A stretch of 7,364 nt of DNA from an uncultured Acetatifactor sp. Its GTDB lineage: Bacteria > Bacillota > Clostridia > Lachnospirales > Lachnospiraceae. The first letter of the stretch is position 1, and the number at the start of each line of letters is the position of its first letter. The notes under the pieces were generated by a model, which was given only the letters and a program-made list of their open reading frames with translations, was not told the origin of the DNA and made no database searches. Of the stretch, positions 1 through 6,988 are shown piece by piece. The stretch lies in assembly GCA_947644185.1 (NCBI GenBank), contig CANRZC010000111.1, positions 1 through 7,364 on the forward strand, read 5' to 3'. The position numbers and the translations under genes are program-made.

Positions 1-20
1 AGGGTCTATTTTTTCGGTAT

Positions 21-30
21 GGGGGAGAGG
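21..30 (+). promoter_or_regulatory. Ribosome binding site deciding the glycyl radical enzyme start
   Basis: The purine run GGGGGAGAGG ends six bases before the ATG at 37, which is normal Shine-Dalgarno spacing. The alternative in-frame ATG at 19 is preceded only by a T-rich stretch with no ribosome site. This supports translation from 37. Confidence 0.65.
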
Positions 31-36
31 GGCGCC

Positions 37-2178
37 ATGGACTTTTTAGCTGCTTTAAAGGAAGAGATGTCCTTTGCCTGCAGGAATCAGGGGAGCATTC
101 GGGATTATCTGTTGTATCTGGGGTACAGAGAGCACTATGACGATTCCAATGAGATGGCTAGAGCCTATGCATGTGCGTCTCTGTTTGTGAACCACAGGAA
201 AAAGGTGTTCGAATGCGATCTGATTCTGGGGTCAAGGTATGGCCTGCTGGCCGGAGAATATCGGGTGAAGGAGGCACTGTTAAAGAAGAGCAGCCAGATT
301 GTGAGAAGCTATGGCTGTCGGGGATTTTGGCATAACGCAGACCACTATGCGCCTGACTATGAGGCGTTTCTGGCAGACGGCGTGGGAGGCACGCTGGAAA
401 GAATAAAGGAATCCATGGAGCAGCATAAGGACTCCCCGGAAAGATTTGCTACGCTCAGGGCAATGGAAATTGCCATGCTGGCTTTCGGGGAGATGATTGC
501 CGGATATGGGGAGGCTGCAGAGAGAGTGGCTGGGGCGAGTGGGACCCCAGAGCAGCTTTTGGAAGCTGCACAGATTTGTAAAAAAATAAGCAGACAGAAG
601 CCAGAGACATTCAGGGAGGCTCTGCAATTAGTGTGGCTGACCTATATGGCGTTTGTCTATGAGGGGCGCCTGGCCATGGCGTTTGGCCGCATGGATCAGT
701 ATCTCTATCCTTATTACGAACAGGATGTGAAAAAGGGAATCTTAACCAGGGAGTTCGCAAAGTCCCTGGTGGAATGCACCCTGATCAAGATTGGGGAGAG
801 CCAATATTTTGGAGGGGATGATGTAGTCAATATTGCCATCGGCGGCATTAGACCGGACGGAAGTGAGGGAATCAATGAGCTTTCCTACATCATCCTGGAG
901 GCTGTCAGGGACTGCGGTATTGCAGGGCCCAATCTGTCTGCCAGGCTCCATGAGGGGATGCCGGACAAATTTTTGGACCAATGCTTGAAGGTTATCGGCA
1001 CGGGAATCGGCTATCCTGCCCTGATGAACGATGCGGTGAACATTGCGGCCTTACAACACTGTGGCTATGAGCTGGAGGATTGCCGCAACTATTGCATGGT
1101 GGGCTGCATCGAGAACTTTCTCCCAGGGCAGCAGCCTCCTTGGAGTGACGGGCGGTTCAACTCGCCTATGTATCTGGAACTGGCCTTAAATGACGGCTGC
1201 TCCTGGCAGACCGGGGCGCAGCTAGGGCCACACACGGGGGATGCCTCAGAAATCACTTCCATGGAGGATTTTTTGGGACGGCTCCATTTACAGATGAAAG
1301 CCGGAGTGGCGGAGTATATGGCGGATTTTCGCAATGAAAATGACCGTTTGAACAAAAAGAATTATGCCCAGCCATTTTTGTCCTGTCTGTGCAGCAGTTG
1401 CATTGACAGAGGGCTGGACATCAATGACGGCGGCACAAAGTACCCTTCTGTTCACGGGGCGGGCTGCATGGGCATGGGCACCATGGCGGATTCCCTGGCA
1501 GCTATAGAGCAGGTGGTGTTTGTGGAAAAGAAGCTTTCGCTGCCAGAGCTTCGGGAGGCGCTGATGGCTGACTTCGAGGGCTATGAAAAACTGCGGCAGA
1601 TGCTGTTGGCCGCGCCCAAATATGGAAATAACGATGAGCGCGCTGACAAGTACGCTGTGTGGTATATGGAGGAGCATGCCAGGCTGTTTGACAGGTACCG
1701 TACCCCGGATGGAGGAAGGATCTATATCGCCATGGCCTCCAACATACAAAATATCTACGCAGGGCTGGAGGTTGCAGCCACTGGGGATGGCAGAAAATGT
1801 GGGGAGGCATTAAGCGATGCGGCATCGCCCATGCATGGCATGGACAGGAAAGGACCTACTGCCACCCTGCTCTCTACGGCTAAGCCAGACTATACCAAAG
1901 CGGCCTGCGGCACGGTATTGAACCAAAAGTACAGTCCCGCTGTGTTCTCGGATCCGGAGAAGAGGGCGAAGCTTGCCGCGCTGATTCGGGTTTACTTTGC
2001 AAAAGGCGGCCAGGAGATTCAGATCAACTCGGTTTCCAGGGACACGCTGCAGGATGCCATGGAACATCCAGAGAACTACAGGTCTCTGGTGGTGCGGGTG
2101 TCCGGCTTCAGCGCTCTGTTTATCACCTTAGACAGAGAGGTGCAGGAGGATATCCTAAGGCGCACGCAACAAGCTTAG
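37..2178 (+). CDS. Glycyl radical enzyme of the GCxE dehydratase/lyase type, substrate unknown
   Basis: A pyruvate formate-lyase-like glycyl radical enzyme, 713 residues from the chosen start. The PFL-type barrel domain fills about residues 1-565 and the glycyl radical domain about 585-713. The catalytic cysteine lies in GCIE (Cys357, Glu359). This C-x-E arrangement is the one used by radical dehydratases and lyases (glycerol dehydratase, choline lyase, hydroxyproline dehydratase), whereas PFL itself has adjacent cysteines. The radical glycine is Gly690 in VRVSGFSA. Other family landmarks are HYAPDYE near 103, YGNNDE at 529-534, DGRK at 584-587 and GPT at 606-608. The Met at 37 follows a purine-rich ribosome site, so I prefer it to the in-frame Met at 19; the frame is open to the left edge, so a longer protein is not excluded. 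The activase gene starts 20 bases downstream. Family assignment is firm. The reaction is inferred only to be a radical elimination, probably on a sugar-derived compound given the neighbours. Confidence 0.93.
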   Translation: MDFLAALKEEMSFACRNQGSIRDYLLYLGYREHYDDSNEMARAYACASLFVNHRKKVFECDLILGSRYGLLAGEYRVKEALLKKSSQIVRSYGCRGFWHNADHYAPDYEAFLADGVGGTLERIKESMEQHKDSPERFATLRAMEIAMLAFGEMIAGYGEAAERVAGASGTPEQLLEAAQICKKISRQKPETFREALQLVWLTYMAFVYEGRLAMAFGRMDQYLYPYYEQDVKKGILTREFAKSLVECTLIKIGESQYFGGDDVVNIAIGGIRPDGSEGINELSYIILEAVRDCGIAGPNLSARLHEGMPDKFLDQCLKVIGTGIGYPALMNDAVNIAALQHCGYELEDCRNYCMVGCIENFLPGQQPPWSDGRFNSPMYLELALNDGCSWQTGAQLGPHTGDASEITSMEDFLGRLHLQMKAGVAEYMADFRNENDRLNKKNYAQPFLSCLCSSCIDRGLDINDGGTKYPSVHGAGCMGMGTMADSLAAIEQVVFVEKKLSLPELREALMADFEGYEKLRQMLLAAPKYGNNDERADKYAVWYMEEHARLFDRYRTPDGGRIYIAMASNIQNIYAGLEVAATGDGRKCGEALSDAASPMHGMDRKGPTATLLSTAKPDYTKAACGTVLNQKYSPAVFSDPEKRAKLAALIRVYFAKGGQEIQINSVSRDTLQDAMEHPENYRSLVVRVSGFSALFITLDREVQEDILRRTQQA

Positions 2179-2198
2179 GAAACGGCGGGTGAGAGGGT

Positions 2199-2978
2199 AT
2201 GCAGTGCGGGATACGAGACAGTATGCGAGAGGATATAGGGGAAGTGGTCATCACGGACATCCAGCGCTTTTCCCTGGGGGACGGGCCAGGAATTCGCACC
2301 ACAATCTTCTTCAAAGGGTGTAATCTGCACTGTCCCTGGTGTCACAATCCTGAGACCATTTCTCCAGATGTGGAGATGCACTATGGGCGCAGATGCAGCA
2401 CGGCGGAAGTGCTGGCGCAGATCATGGAGGATCGAGAGTTCTACTGGGAGTCAGGTGGCGGTGTCACCCTGTCTGGCGGGGAGCCTCTGCTGCAGGCGGG
2501 AGCCTGCGCGGAGCTTGCGTCGGCCTGTCAACAGGCAGACATTCCTGTGCTTTTGGACACAGCGGGGAATGTGGAGCTTGGACGGTTTGAAAAGGTGCTG
2601 CCCTATCTGAGCCAGTGCTATTTTGACTTAAAATCCGGTACGGAAGAGGGGTATGCGTCGGTGGGCGGGTGTCTGTCCAGGACCCTTGAGAATATACGGG
2701 TGGTGGTACGGGCAGGAATTCCCACTGTGGCCAGGATTCCCATAATCCCTGGGTTCAATGACAGCATTCAGGCAGCACAGGGCATGGCGGAAGTGCTGAG
2801 TGGCACCGGGATAAGAAGAGTGGACTTGCTGCCGTTCCACAGGATGGGAAGCGGCAAATACAGGGCGCTGGGAAAAGAATACCTGTATACCCATACCTTG
2901 CCAATAGAGCCAAAGCAGTTGGAGCCCTTGCTGGACGTATTCAGGATGCAGGGATTTTGTGCGGTAGGAGGCGGGTAG
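2199..2978 (+). CDS. Glycyl radical enzyme activase (radical SAM), compact form without ferredoxin insert
   Basis: Radical SAM enzyme that would use a [4Fe-4S] cluster and S-adenosylmethionine to abstract hydrogen from the glycine of the enzyme encoded just upstream. The 259-residue protein carries the activase signature DGPGIRTT (28-35), the cluster motif CNLHCPWC with Cys41, Cys45 and Cys48 in CX3CX2C spacing, the SAM-contacting SGGEP (92-96), DLK at 143-145, RIPIIPGFND (179-188) and LLPFHRMGSGKY (210-221). It lacks the two-cluster ferredoxin-like insert that many activases of dehydratase-type partners carry after the CX3CX2C motif; only one cysteine (Cys66) lies there. In this it resembles PflA of about 246 residues. 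The start at 2199 has a possible GGTGA ribosome site at 2188-2192; a second in-frame Met at 2223 would give 251 residues and also fits the family. Pairing with the preceding gene is clear from the 20-base gap. Confidence 0.93.
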   Translation: MQCGIRDSMREDIGEVVITDIQRFSLGDGPGIRTTIFFKGCNLHCPWCHNPETISPDVEMHYGRRCSTAEVLAQIMEDREFYWESGGGVTLSGGEPLLQAGACAELASACQQADIPVLLDTAGNVELGRFEKVLPYLSQCYFDLKSGTEEGYASVGGCLSRTLENIRVVVRAGIPTVARIPIIPGFNDSIQAAQGMAEVLSGTGIRRVDLLPFHRMGSGKYRALGKEYLYTHTLPIEPKQLEPLLDVFRMQGFCAVGGG

Positions 2979-3030
2979 GTATCTGATAGAGAACTTAAGG
3001 CTGGAAAAGAAAGCGGGCATAGGTGTAGAG

Positions 3031-4998
3031 ATGAAAAAGATTATCGTCCTATTTAAGACTCATCTGGATCTGGGATTTACGGACTTTGCCAGCGAGGTGG
3101 CAAAGAACTATCTGCAGGTCTACCTGCCCAGGGCAATGGGTTTGGCAAGGGAAATGCGGGGCCAAAAGGAGCGGTTTATCTGGACAACAGGCTCCTGGCT
3201 TTTGGCACAGTATCTGGAGACAGGAAAGGACAAGGAGATGCTCTATGACGCTATCCGCCAGGGAGAGATCCGCTGGCATGGACTGCCCTTTACCACCCAC
3301 ACGGAACTGATGGACAGGGAACTTTTTACCTATGGCCTAAGTATTTCTCAAAAACTGGATAGGCAGTTTCACAGGAAGACCATAGCTGCCAAAATGACAG
3401 ATGTCCCAGGACATACAAAGGCCATGATTGCCCCGCTTGTCAAAGCTGGCATCCGTTTCCTGCACATCGGCGTCAATCCGGCCTCCACCCGGCCGGATGT
3501 GCCGGGGCTCTTTCGCTGGGGCAATGGTAAAGGGGAAGAGATTGTGGTGATGTACCATGGAACCTATGGGGACATGTGCCCTATTGGAGCCTCACAGACA
3601 GCAGTTTACTTTGCCCATACGGGAGACAACTGCGGTCCCCAGTCTGCGGCGCAGGTGCAGGAGGTTTACGGTATGCTCCATGAGCTGTATCCCAAAGCAC
3701 AGATCCTGCCGGGAACCCTGGAGGATGTGGCGCAGATTGCCATCAGGCAGCCCATGCCCCTGCTAGAGGAGGAAATTGGAGATACCTGGATTCACGGAGC
3801 GGCTACGGATCCGAAGAAAATGAGCCAGTTCAGAGGGCTTCTCAGACTGAAAGATCAGCTCCCTGAGGAGGCTATGGAGAGGATGTACCGAAAGCTGCTC
3901 CTGATACCGGAGCACACTTGGGGGTTGGACGAGAAAGCCTGCCTGGGAGGAAAGCTTGAGAACGGAGACCCGGTGGGGGAGCACCATTTTTTCCGCAAAG
4001 AAGAATTTGCACAGGCAAGAGGCCAGGAGCCCTTTCAGAGGATGGAGCGCTCCTGGCAGGAGCAGAGAGACTACCTTACCAAAGCGCTGGAGGAACTGCC
4101 TAAAGATGTGGGCAGGGAGACAAGGGCGGCGGTAGAGCAGGTCATGGGGGAATACAAGAGAGCCAGGACAGATACGGCAGGATGGCAGGAGAAGAAACCT
4201 CTGGAAAGCTTTTTCATGGGAGAGCGCAAAATCCGTGTAACTGAAACTGGGAAAATAGAGATCCTGTCCGAACCACAGGCTCCAGACCTGTCCGTCCGCT
4301 TTTGCTACGAAGTCTTTTCCGAAAAAGATTACGAAAGATTCCAGTCCCAGTACCTGGTTTCCCGGGCTGCCTGGGCATTGGAGGATTTTGGTAAAATCGG
4401 GCTGGGGCAGGTGGTGGAGGCTCACCACTGGTATGAGACCTGTGCCCATGAAATCCGGGTCAGAGGAAAGGAGCTGGTGGTCTCCGTGAGGCTGCCAGAG
4501 GAGGCCGTTCGTCTCTACGGGGGAATGGAACTGATAGAGATAGGGGTGCGCTTTGAGGAGGAAAGGATAGCCTTTGACGCCGCCTGGTTTGGCAAACAGG
4601 CCAGCAGGATTCCAGAGGCAGTGTGGATTCAGATCGAGACCCGGGACAGGATAGTAAGCCTTCAGAAGATGGGGCAGGAGATTTCACCCACACAGGTGGT
4701 GTCCGGGGGAAACCGCTGTATGCATGCCGTGGAGGCGGTGGGGCTGGAGAGGAGGATGTTCCAGACCCTGGACGCACCCCTGGTCAGCATCGCAAGGCCA
4801 GGACTTTTGGACTTCACCGATGAGACTCCGAAGCTGGACAGAGGATTCTACCTAAATCTGTACAACAATGTGTGGGGAACCAACTTCCCCATGTGGTACC
4901 AGGAGGACGCCCGCTTCCGATTTTCCATAGCAGAAAACCCAGGAGAGGAACCTGAAGAAAGAAAAAAATCTACAAGAGGAAAGGAACCGGTAAAATGA
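3031..4998 (+). CDS. GH38-like cytosolic glycosidase family protein (DUF5054 type)
   Basis: A 655-residue protein that I recognise as DUF5054-like, distantly related to GH38 alpha-mannosidases. The N-terminal KTHLDLGFTD holds the His-x-Asp pair (His11, Asp13) expected to bind zinc. TDVPGHT gives Asp124, in the place of the GH38 nucleophile in DPFGHS-type motifs, and His128. DTWIHGAATDP gives Asp251 and His255, a likely further metal or substrate ligand. About 1-300 would be the catalytic barrel plus helical part; the rest is mostly beta-rich with a strongly charged tail (about 635-655). There is no signal peptide or membrane segment, so it acts in the cytoplasm, on an imported substrate. A weak AGGTG ribosome site (3021-3025) precedes the ATG, 52 bases after the activase. 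Its stop overlaps the next start. Known: GH38 enzymes are retaining, zinc-dependent alpha-mannosidases. Inferred: hydrolysis or related chemistry on an unknown glycoside; activity of the DUF5054 group is, to my knowledge, not established. Confidence 0.8.
   Translation: MKKIIVLFKTHLDLGFTDFASEVAKNYLQVYLPRAMGLAREMRGQKERFIWTTGSWLLAQYLETGKDKEMLYDAIRQGEIRWHGLPFTTHTELMDRELFTYGLSISQKLDRQFHRKTIAAKMTDVPGHTKAMIAPLVKAGIRFLHIGVNPASTRPDVPGLFRWGNGKGEEIVVMYHGTYGDMCPIGASQTAVYFAHTGDNCGPQSAAQVQEVYGMLHELYPKAQILPGTLEDVAQIAIRQPMPLLEEEIGDTWIHGAATDPKKMSQFRGLLRLKDQLPEEAMERMYRKLLLIPEHTWGLDEKACLGGKLENGDPVGEHHFFRKEEFAQARGQEPFQRMERSWQEQRDYLTKALEELPKDVGRETRAAVEQVMGEYKRARTDTAGWQEKKPLESFFMGERKIRVTETGKIEILSEPQAPDLSVRFCYEVFSEKDYERFQSQYLVSRAAWALEDFGKIGLGQVVEAHHWYETCAHEIRVRGKELVVSVRLPEEAVRLYGGMELIEIGVRFEEERIAFDAAWFGKQASRIPEAVWIQIETRDRIVSLQKMGQEISPTQVVSGGNRCMHAVEAVGLERRMFQTLDAPLVSIARPGLLDFTDETPKLDRGFYLNLYNNVWGTNFPMWYQEDARFRFSIAENPGEEPEERKKSTRGKEPVK
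4981..4985 (+). promoter_or_regulatory. Ribosome binding site within the end of the hydrolase gene
   Basis: AAGGA, preceded directly by AGAGGA (4975-4980), lies nine bases before the oxidoreductase ATG at 4995 and inside the last codons of the hydrolase-like gene. With the ATGA overlap of stop and start it suggests translational coupling of the two genes. Confidence 0.6.
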
Positions 4999-6194
4999 AA
5001 AAATATGTGCTGGTGGGATGTGGGGCCCGGGGGATCTTAAGCTATGCCATTCCCATGGTAAAAAAGTATGGAGACTATGCGAAGCTCTGTGGCGTATATG
5101 ACAGCAACCGCAAACGCGGGGCTTTGGTAAGCGAGTATGTGGGGGAAGATATCCCCTGCTTTGACAATTTTACCGAAATGCTGGAAACCGTGAAGCCGGA
5201 CACAGTCATTGTCACTACGGTGGACTGCTTCCATGACGAGTACATCATCGGCGCTATGGGAGCCGGCTGTGACGTGATCTCCGAAAAGCCCTTGACAACC
5301 ACCTTTGAAAAGTGCCTTGCCATACAGGAGGCACAGAAGAGGACTGGGAAAAACATTACGGTAACCTTTAACCTGCGCTTTCATCCCTTTTTTAGCCGCC
5401 TGAAGGAGATGGTGGCGTCAGGGATTCTGGGAGAGATTTTAAACGTCCATTATGAGTGGATGCTGGGGGTAGAGCATGGGGCGGATTACTTTAGACGCTG
5501 GCATGGAGAGCGAAAAAATTCCGGTTCTCTGCTGGTGCACAAGTCCACCCACCATTTTGACATTGCCAACTGGCTTTTAGAGCAGGATCCGGTGGCAGTC
5601 CATGCATTTGGCACCAGGCGCATCTACGGTCCCACCAGAGAGAAAAGATCACAGAGATGTCTTACATGTCCTTATAAACGGGAGTGTGAAATGTATCTGG
5701 ACATCTGTCAGGATCAGGATCTGCGGAAAATGTATTATGAATGTGAGGATGTGGACGGCTACTACCGAGACCGGTGTGTCTTTGGGGACAGAATCGACAT
5801 TGAGGACACGGCCAGCGTAAGCGTGCTCTACAGCGGCGGATGCGTTATGAGTTATTCCCTTACAGCATTTTCTCCCTATGAGGGCATGCGGATTGTGTTA
5901 AACGGCACGAAAGGGCGCATGGAGGCCACAAACTGCGACAATCATGTGAGAATTCTCCACCCCAATGGAGAAGAATACAGCATTGACCTTCCAAAAGATG
6001 GCAGCGGCGGACATGGCGGCGCGGATGAAAAGCTCTGGGACAGCCTATTCAAGGGGACAAAACCACAGATGGAGGGCCAGATGGCGGATCTGCGAGCCGG
6101 GATGATGTCCATCGGCATTGGGATGGCGGCGAACATTTCCATGAGAGAGGGGCGCCGTGTGACTCTCAACGAATTTTTTGGGGTATCGAAATGA
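4995..6194 (+). CDS. Gfo/Idh/MocA family NAD(P)-dependent oxidoreductase with cysteine-rich insert
   Basis: A 399-residue cytosolic sugar or polyol oxidoreductase. The Rossmann fold opens with VGCGARG (7-13), the usual GxGxxG dinucleotide site. SEKPL (96-100) is the family EKP motif with catalytic Lys98. LVHKSTHHFDIANWL (180-194) sits at the usual substrate/catalytic position, with Lys183, His186 and His187 as candidate catalytic residues in place of the more common D-I-G-x-H version. Residues 222-261 hold six cysteines (222, 225, 231, 238, 250, 261), the first four as CX2CX5CX6C, which looks like a structural metal site inserted before the C-terminal beta-sheet domain. That domain is recognisable from IDIEDTASVSV and VLNGTKGRMEA. 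Start and stop are set by the ATGA overlap with the previous gene and by a stop 18 bases before the next. Family members act on ring hydroxyls, on C1, or reduce 1,5-anhydrofructose; which applies here is unknown. Confidence 0.92.
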   Translation: MKKYVLVGCGARGILSYAIPMVKKYGDYAKLCGVYDSNRKRGALVSEYVGEDIPCFDNFTEMLETVKPDTVIVTTVDCFHDEYIIGAMGAGCDVISEKPLTTTFEKCLAIQEAQKRTGKNITVTFNLRFHPFFSRLKEMVASGILGEILNVHYEWMLGVEHGADYFRRWHGERKNSGSLLVHKSTHHFDIANWLLEQDPVAVHAFGTRRIYGPTREKRSQRCLTCPYKRECEMYLDICQDQDLRKMYYECEDVDGYYRDRCVFGDRIDIEDTASVSVLYSGGCVMSYSLTAFSPYEGMRIVLNGTKGRMEATNCDNHVRILHPNGEEYSIDLPKDGSGGHGGADEKLWDSLFKGTKPQMEGQMADLRAGMMSIGIGMAANISMREGRRVTLNEFFGVSK

Positions 6195-6199
6195 TAGCA

Positions 6200-6204
6200 G
6201 GAGG
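6200..6204 (+). promoter_or_regulatory. Ribosome binding site for the NagB-like gene
   Basis: GGAGG lies eight bases before the ATG at 6213 and eleven before a second consecutive ATG at 6216. Spacing favours 6213. This is the strongest ribosome site in the window. Confidence 0.7.
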
Positions 6205-6212
6205 TTATTGAG

Positions 6213-6971
6213 ATGATGAAACTGAGCATATCTCAGACAAGCGATGAAATGGGACTAAAAGCTGCCGGGAGAGCTGCGGAATTAATCTGTGAAGCCATAA
6301 GCCAACAGGGGGAAGCCAGGATTCTGGTCTCTACCGGACAGTCTCAGTTTGAATTTTTTGAGGCTTTGGTCAAAATGGAGATTCCCTGGGATAAGGTAGA
6401 AATCTTCCATCTTGACGAGTATGTGGGGCTGGATGCCACCCATAGGGCAAGCTTTCGCAAATATCTGAAAAGCAGATTTATTGATAAAATTGGAAGCACT
6501 AGAATGAACTACATAAACGGAGAGGAGGATATGGACAAAACCATCGCGGATATGACTGTCAGAATCCGGGAAAAGCCCATTGACGTAGGGGTTATCGGAA
6601 TCGGTGAGAACGCGCACATAGCCTTTAACGACCCGCCTGCAGATTTTGAGACTACAGCTTCCTACCATGTGGTGGAGCTGAATTCCGAATGCCGCAGGCA
6701 GCAGGTGGGGGAGGGATGGTTTACCACCATTGAAGAGGTGCCCCAATATGCCATCAGCGCAACGGTCTCCCAGATCATGGCCTGCAGACATGTGATATCC
6801 GTGGTGCCCCACAGGGTAAAGGCAGCCGCCATTCAGAAGACGCTAGAGACAGATGCGGTGACCAATGCCATTCCTGCGACGAAGATGAAAGAGCACGGAA
6901 GCTGGTTTCTGTATCTGGATGCGGATTCCGCTTCCCTGCTGGGGGACAACACCAAAGGGCTGGCGGACTAA
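6213..6971 (+). CDS. NagB-like sugar-phosphate isomerase/deaminase with altered active-site motif
   Basis: A 252-residue protein of the glucosamine-6-phosphate deaminase/6-phosphogluconolactonase fold, close to NagB in length (about 260). VSTGQSQFEF (39-48) is the phosphate-binding loop region equivalent to the NagB ATGSTP. FHLDEYVGL (65-73) matches the NagB MDEYVGL, keeping the acid/base aspartate as Asp68. GIGENAHIAFNDPP (129-142) matches NagB GVGxDGHIAFNEP but has Asn133 where NagB has the ring-opening aspartate, Ala134 for Gly, and Asp140 for Glu; His135 is kept. PQYAISATVSQIM and HRVKAAAIQKTL follow the NagB pattern for the rest of the fold. Last gene of the operon, 18 bases after the oxidoreductase stop. 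Automatic annotation would call it glucosamine-6-phosphate deaminase; given the substitutions I would only say it acts on an amino or keto sugar phosphate, as isomerase, deaminase or possibly lactonase. Confidence 0.85.
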   Translation: MMKLSISQTSDEMGLKAAGRAAELICEAISQQGEARILVSTGQSQFEFFEALVKMEIPWDKVEIFHLDEYVGLDATHRASFRKYLKSRFIDKIGSTRMNYINGEEDMDKTIADMTVRIREKPIDVGVIGIGENAHIAFNDPPADFETTASYHVVELNSECRRQQVGEGWFTTIEEVPQYAISATVSQIMACRHVISVVPHRVKAAAIQKTLETDAVTNAIPATKMKEHGSWFLYLDADSASLLGDNTKGLAD

Positions 6972-6988
6972 AAACGCCTGCCCTCTTT
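6954..6988 (+). terminator. Candidate bidirectional hairpin terminator between convergent genes
   Basis: GGGC-T-GGCG (6957-6965) pairs with CGCC-T-GCCC (6975-6983) around a nine-base loop with one internal T-T mismatch. AAA precedes the left arm and TCTTT follows the right arm, so both strands have a short, imperfect U tract. It overlaps the stop codon of the NagB-like gene and lies just past the stop of the opposing regulator, where a shared terminator is expected. The U tracts are weak, so the call is tentative. Confidence 0.5.

Noticed and set aside
1288..1749. Open frame of 153 codons on the minus strand inside the glycyl radical enzyme gene
   Set aside because: Antisense to well-conserved catalytic coding sequence, with no recognisable domain.
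37..2178. Annotation of the first gene as pyruvate formate-lyase (pflB)
   Set aside because: PFL has two adjacent active-site cysteines; this protein has Gly-Cys-Ile-Glu, the dehydratase/lyase arrangement.
2979..3030. Possible promoter or small gene in the 52-base gap between activase and hydrolase-like gene
   Set aside because: No convincing -35/-10 pair, hairpin or start codon with ribosome site other than the one for the hydrolase-like gene; it reads as an ordinary intra-operon spacer.
3763..4449. Long open frame of 228 codons on the minus strand inside the hydrolase-like gene
   Set aside because: It lies wholly antisense to a gene with clear family motifs, its translation shows no recognisable domain, and it is the kind of open frame that arises from codon bias of the real gene.
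6282..6812. Open frame of 176 codons on the minus strand inside the NagB-like gene
   Set aside because: Antisense to a conserved enzyme, with no recognisable motif or ribosome site.
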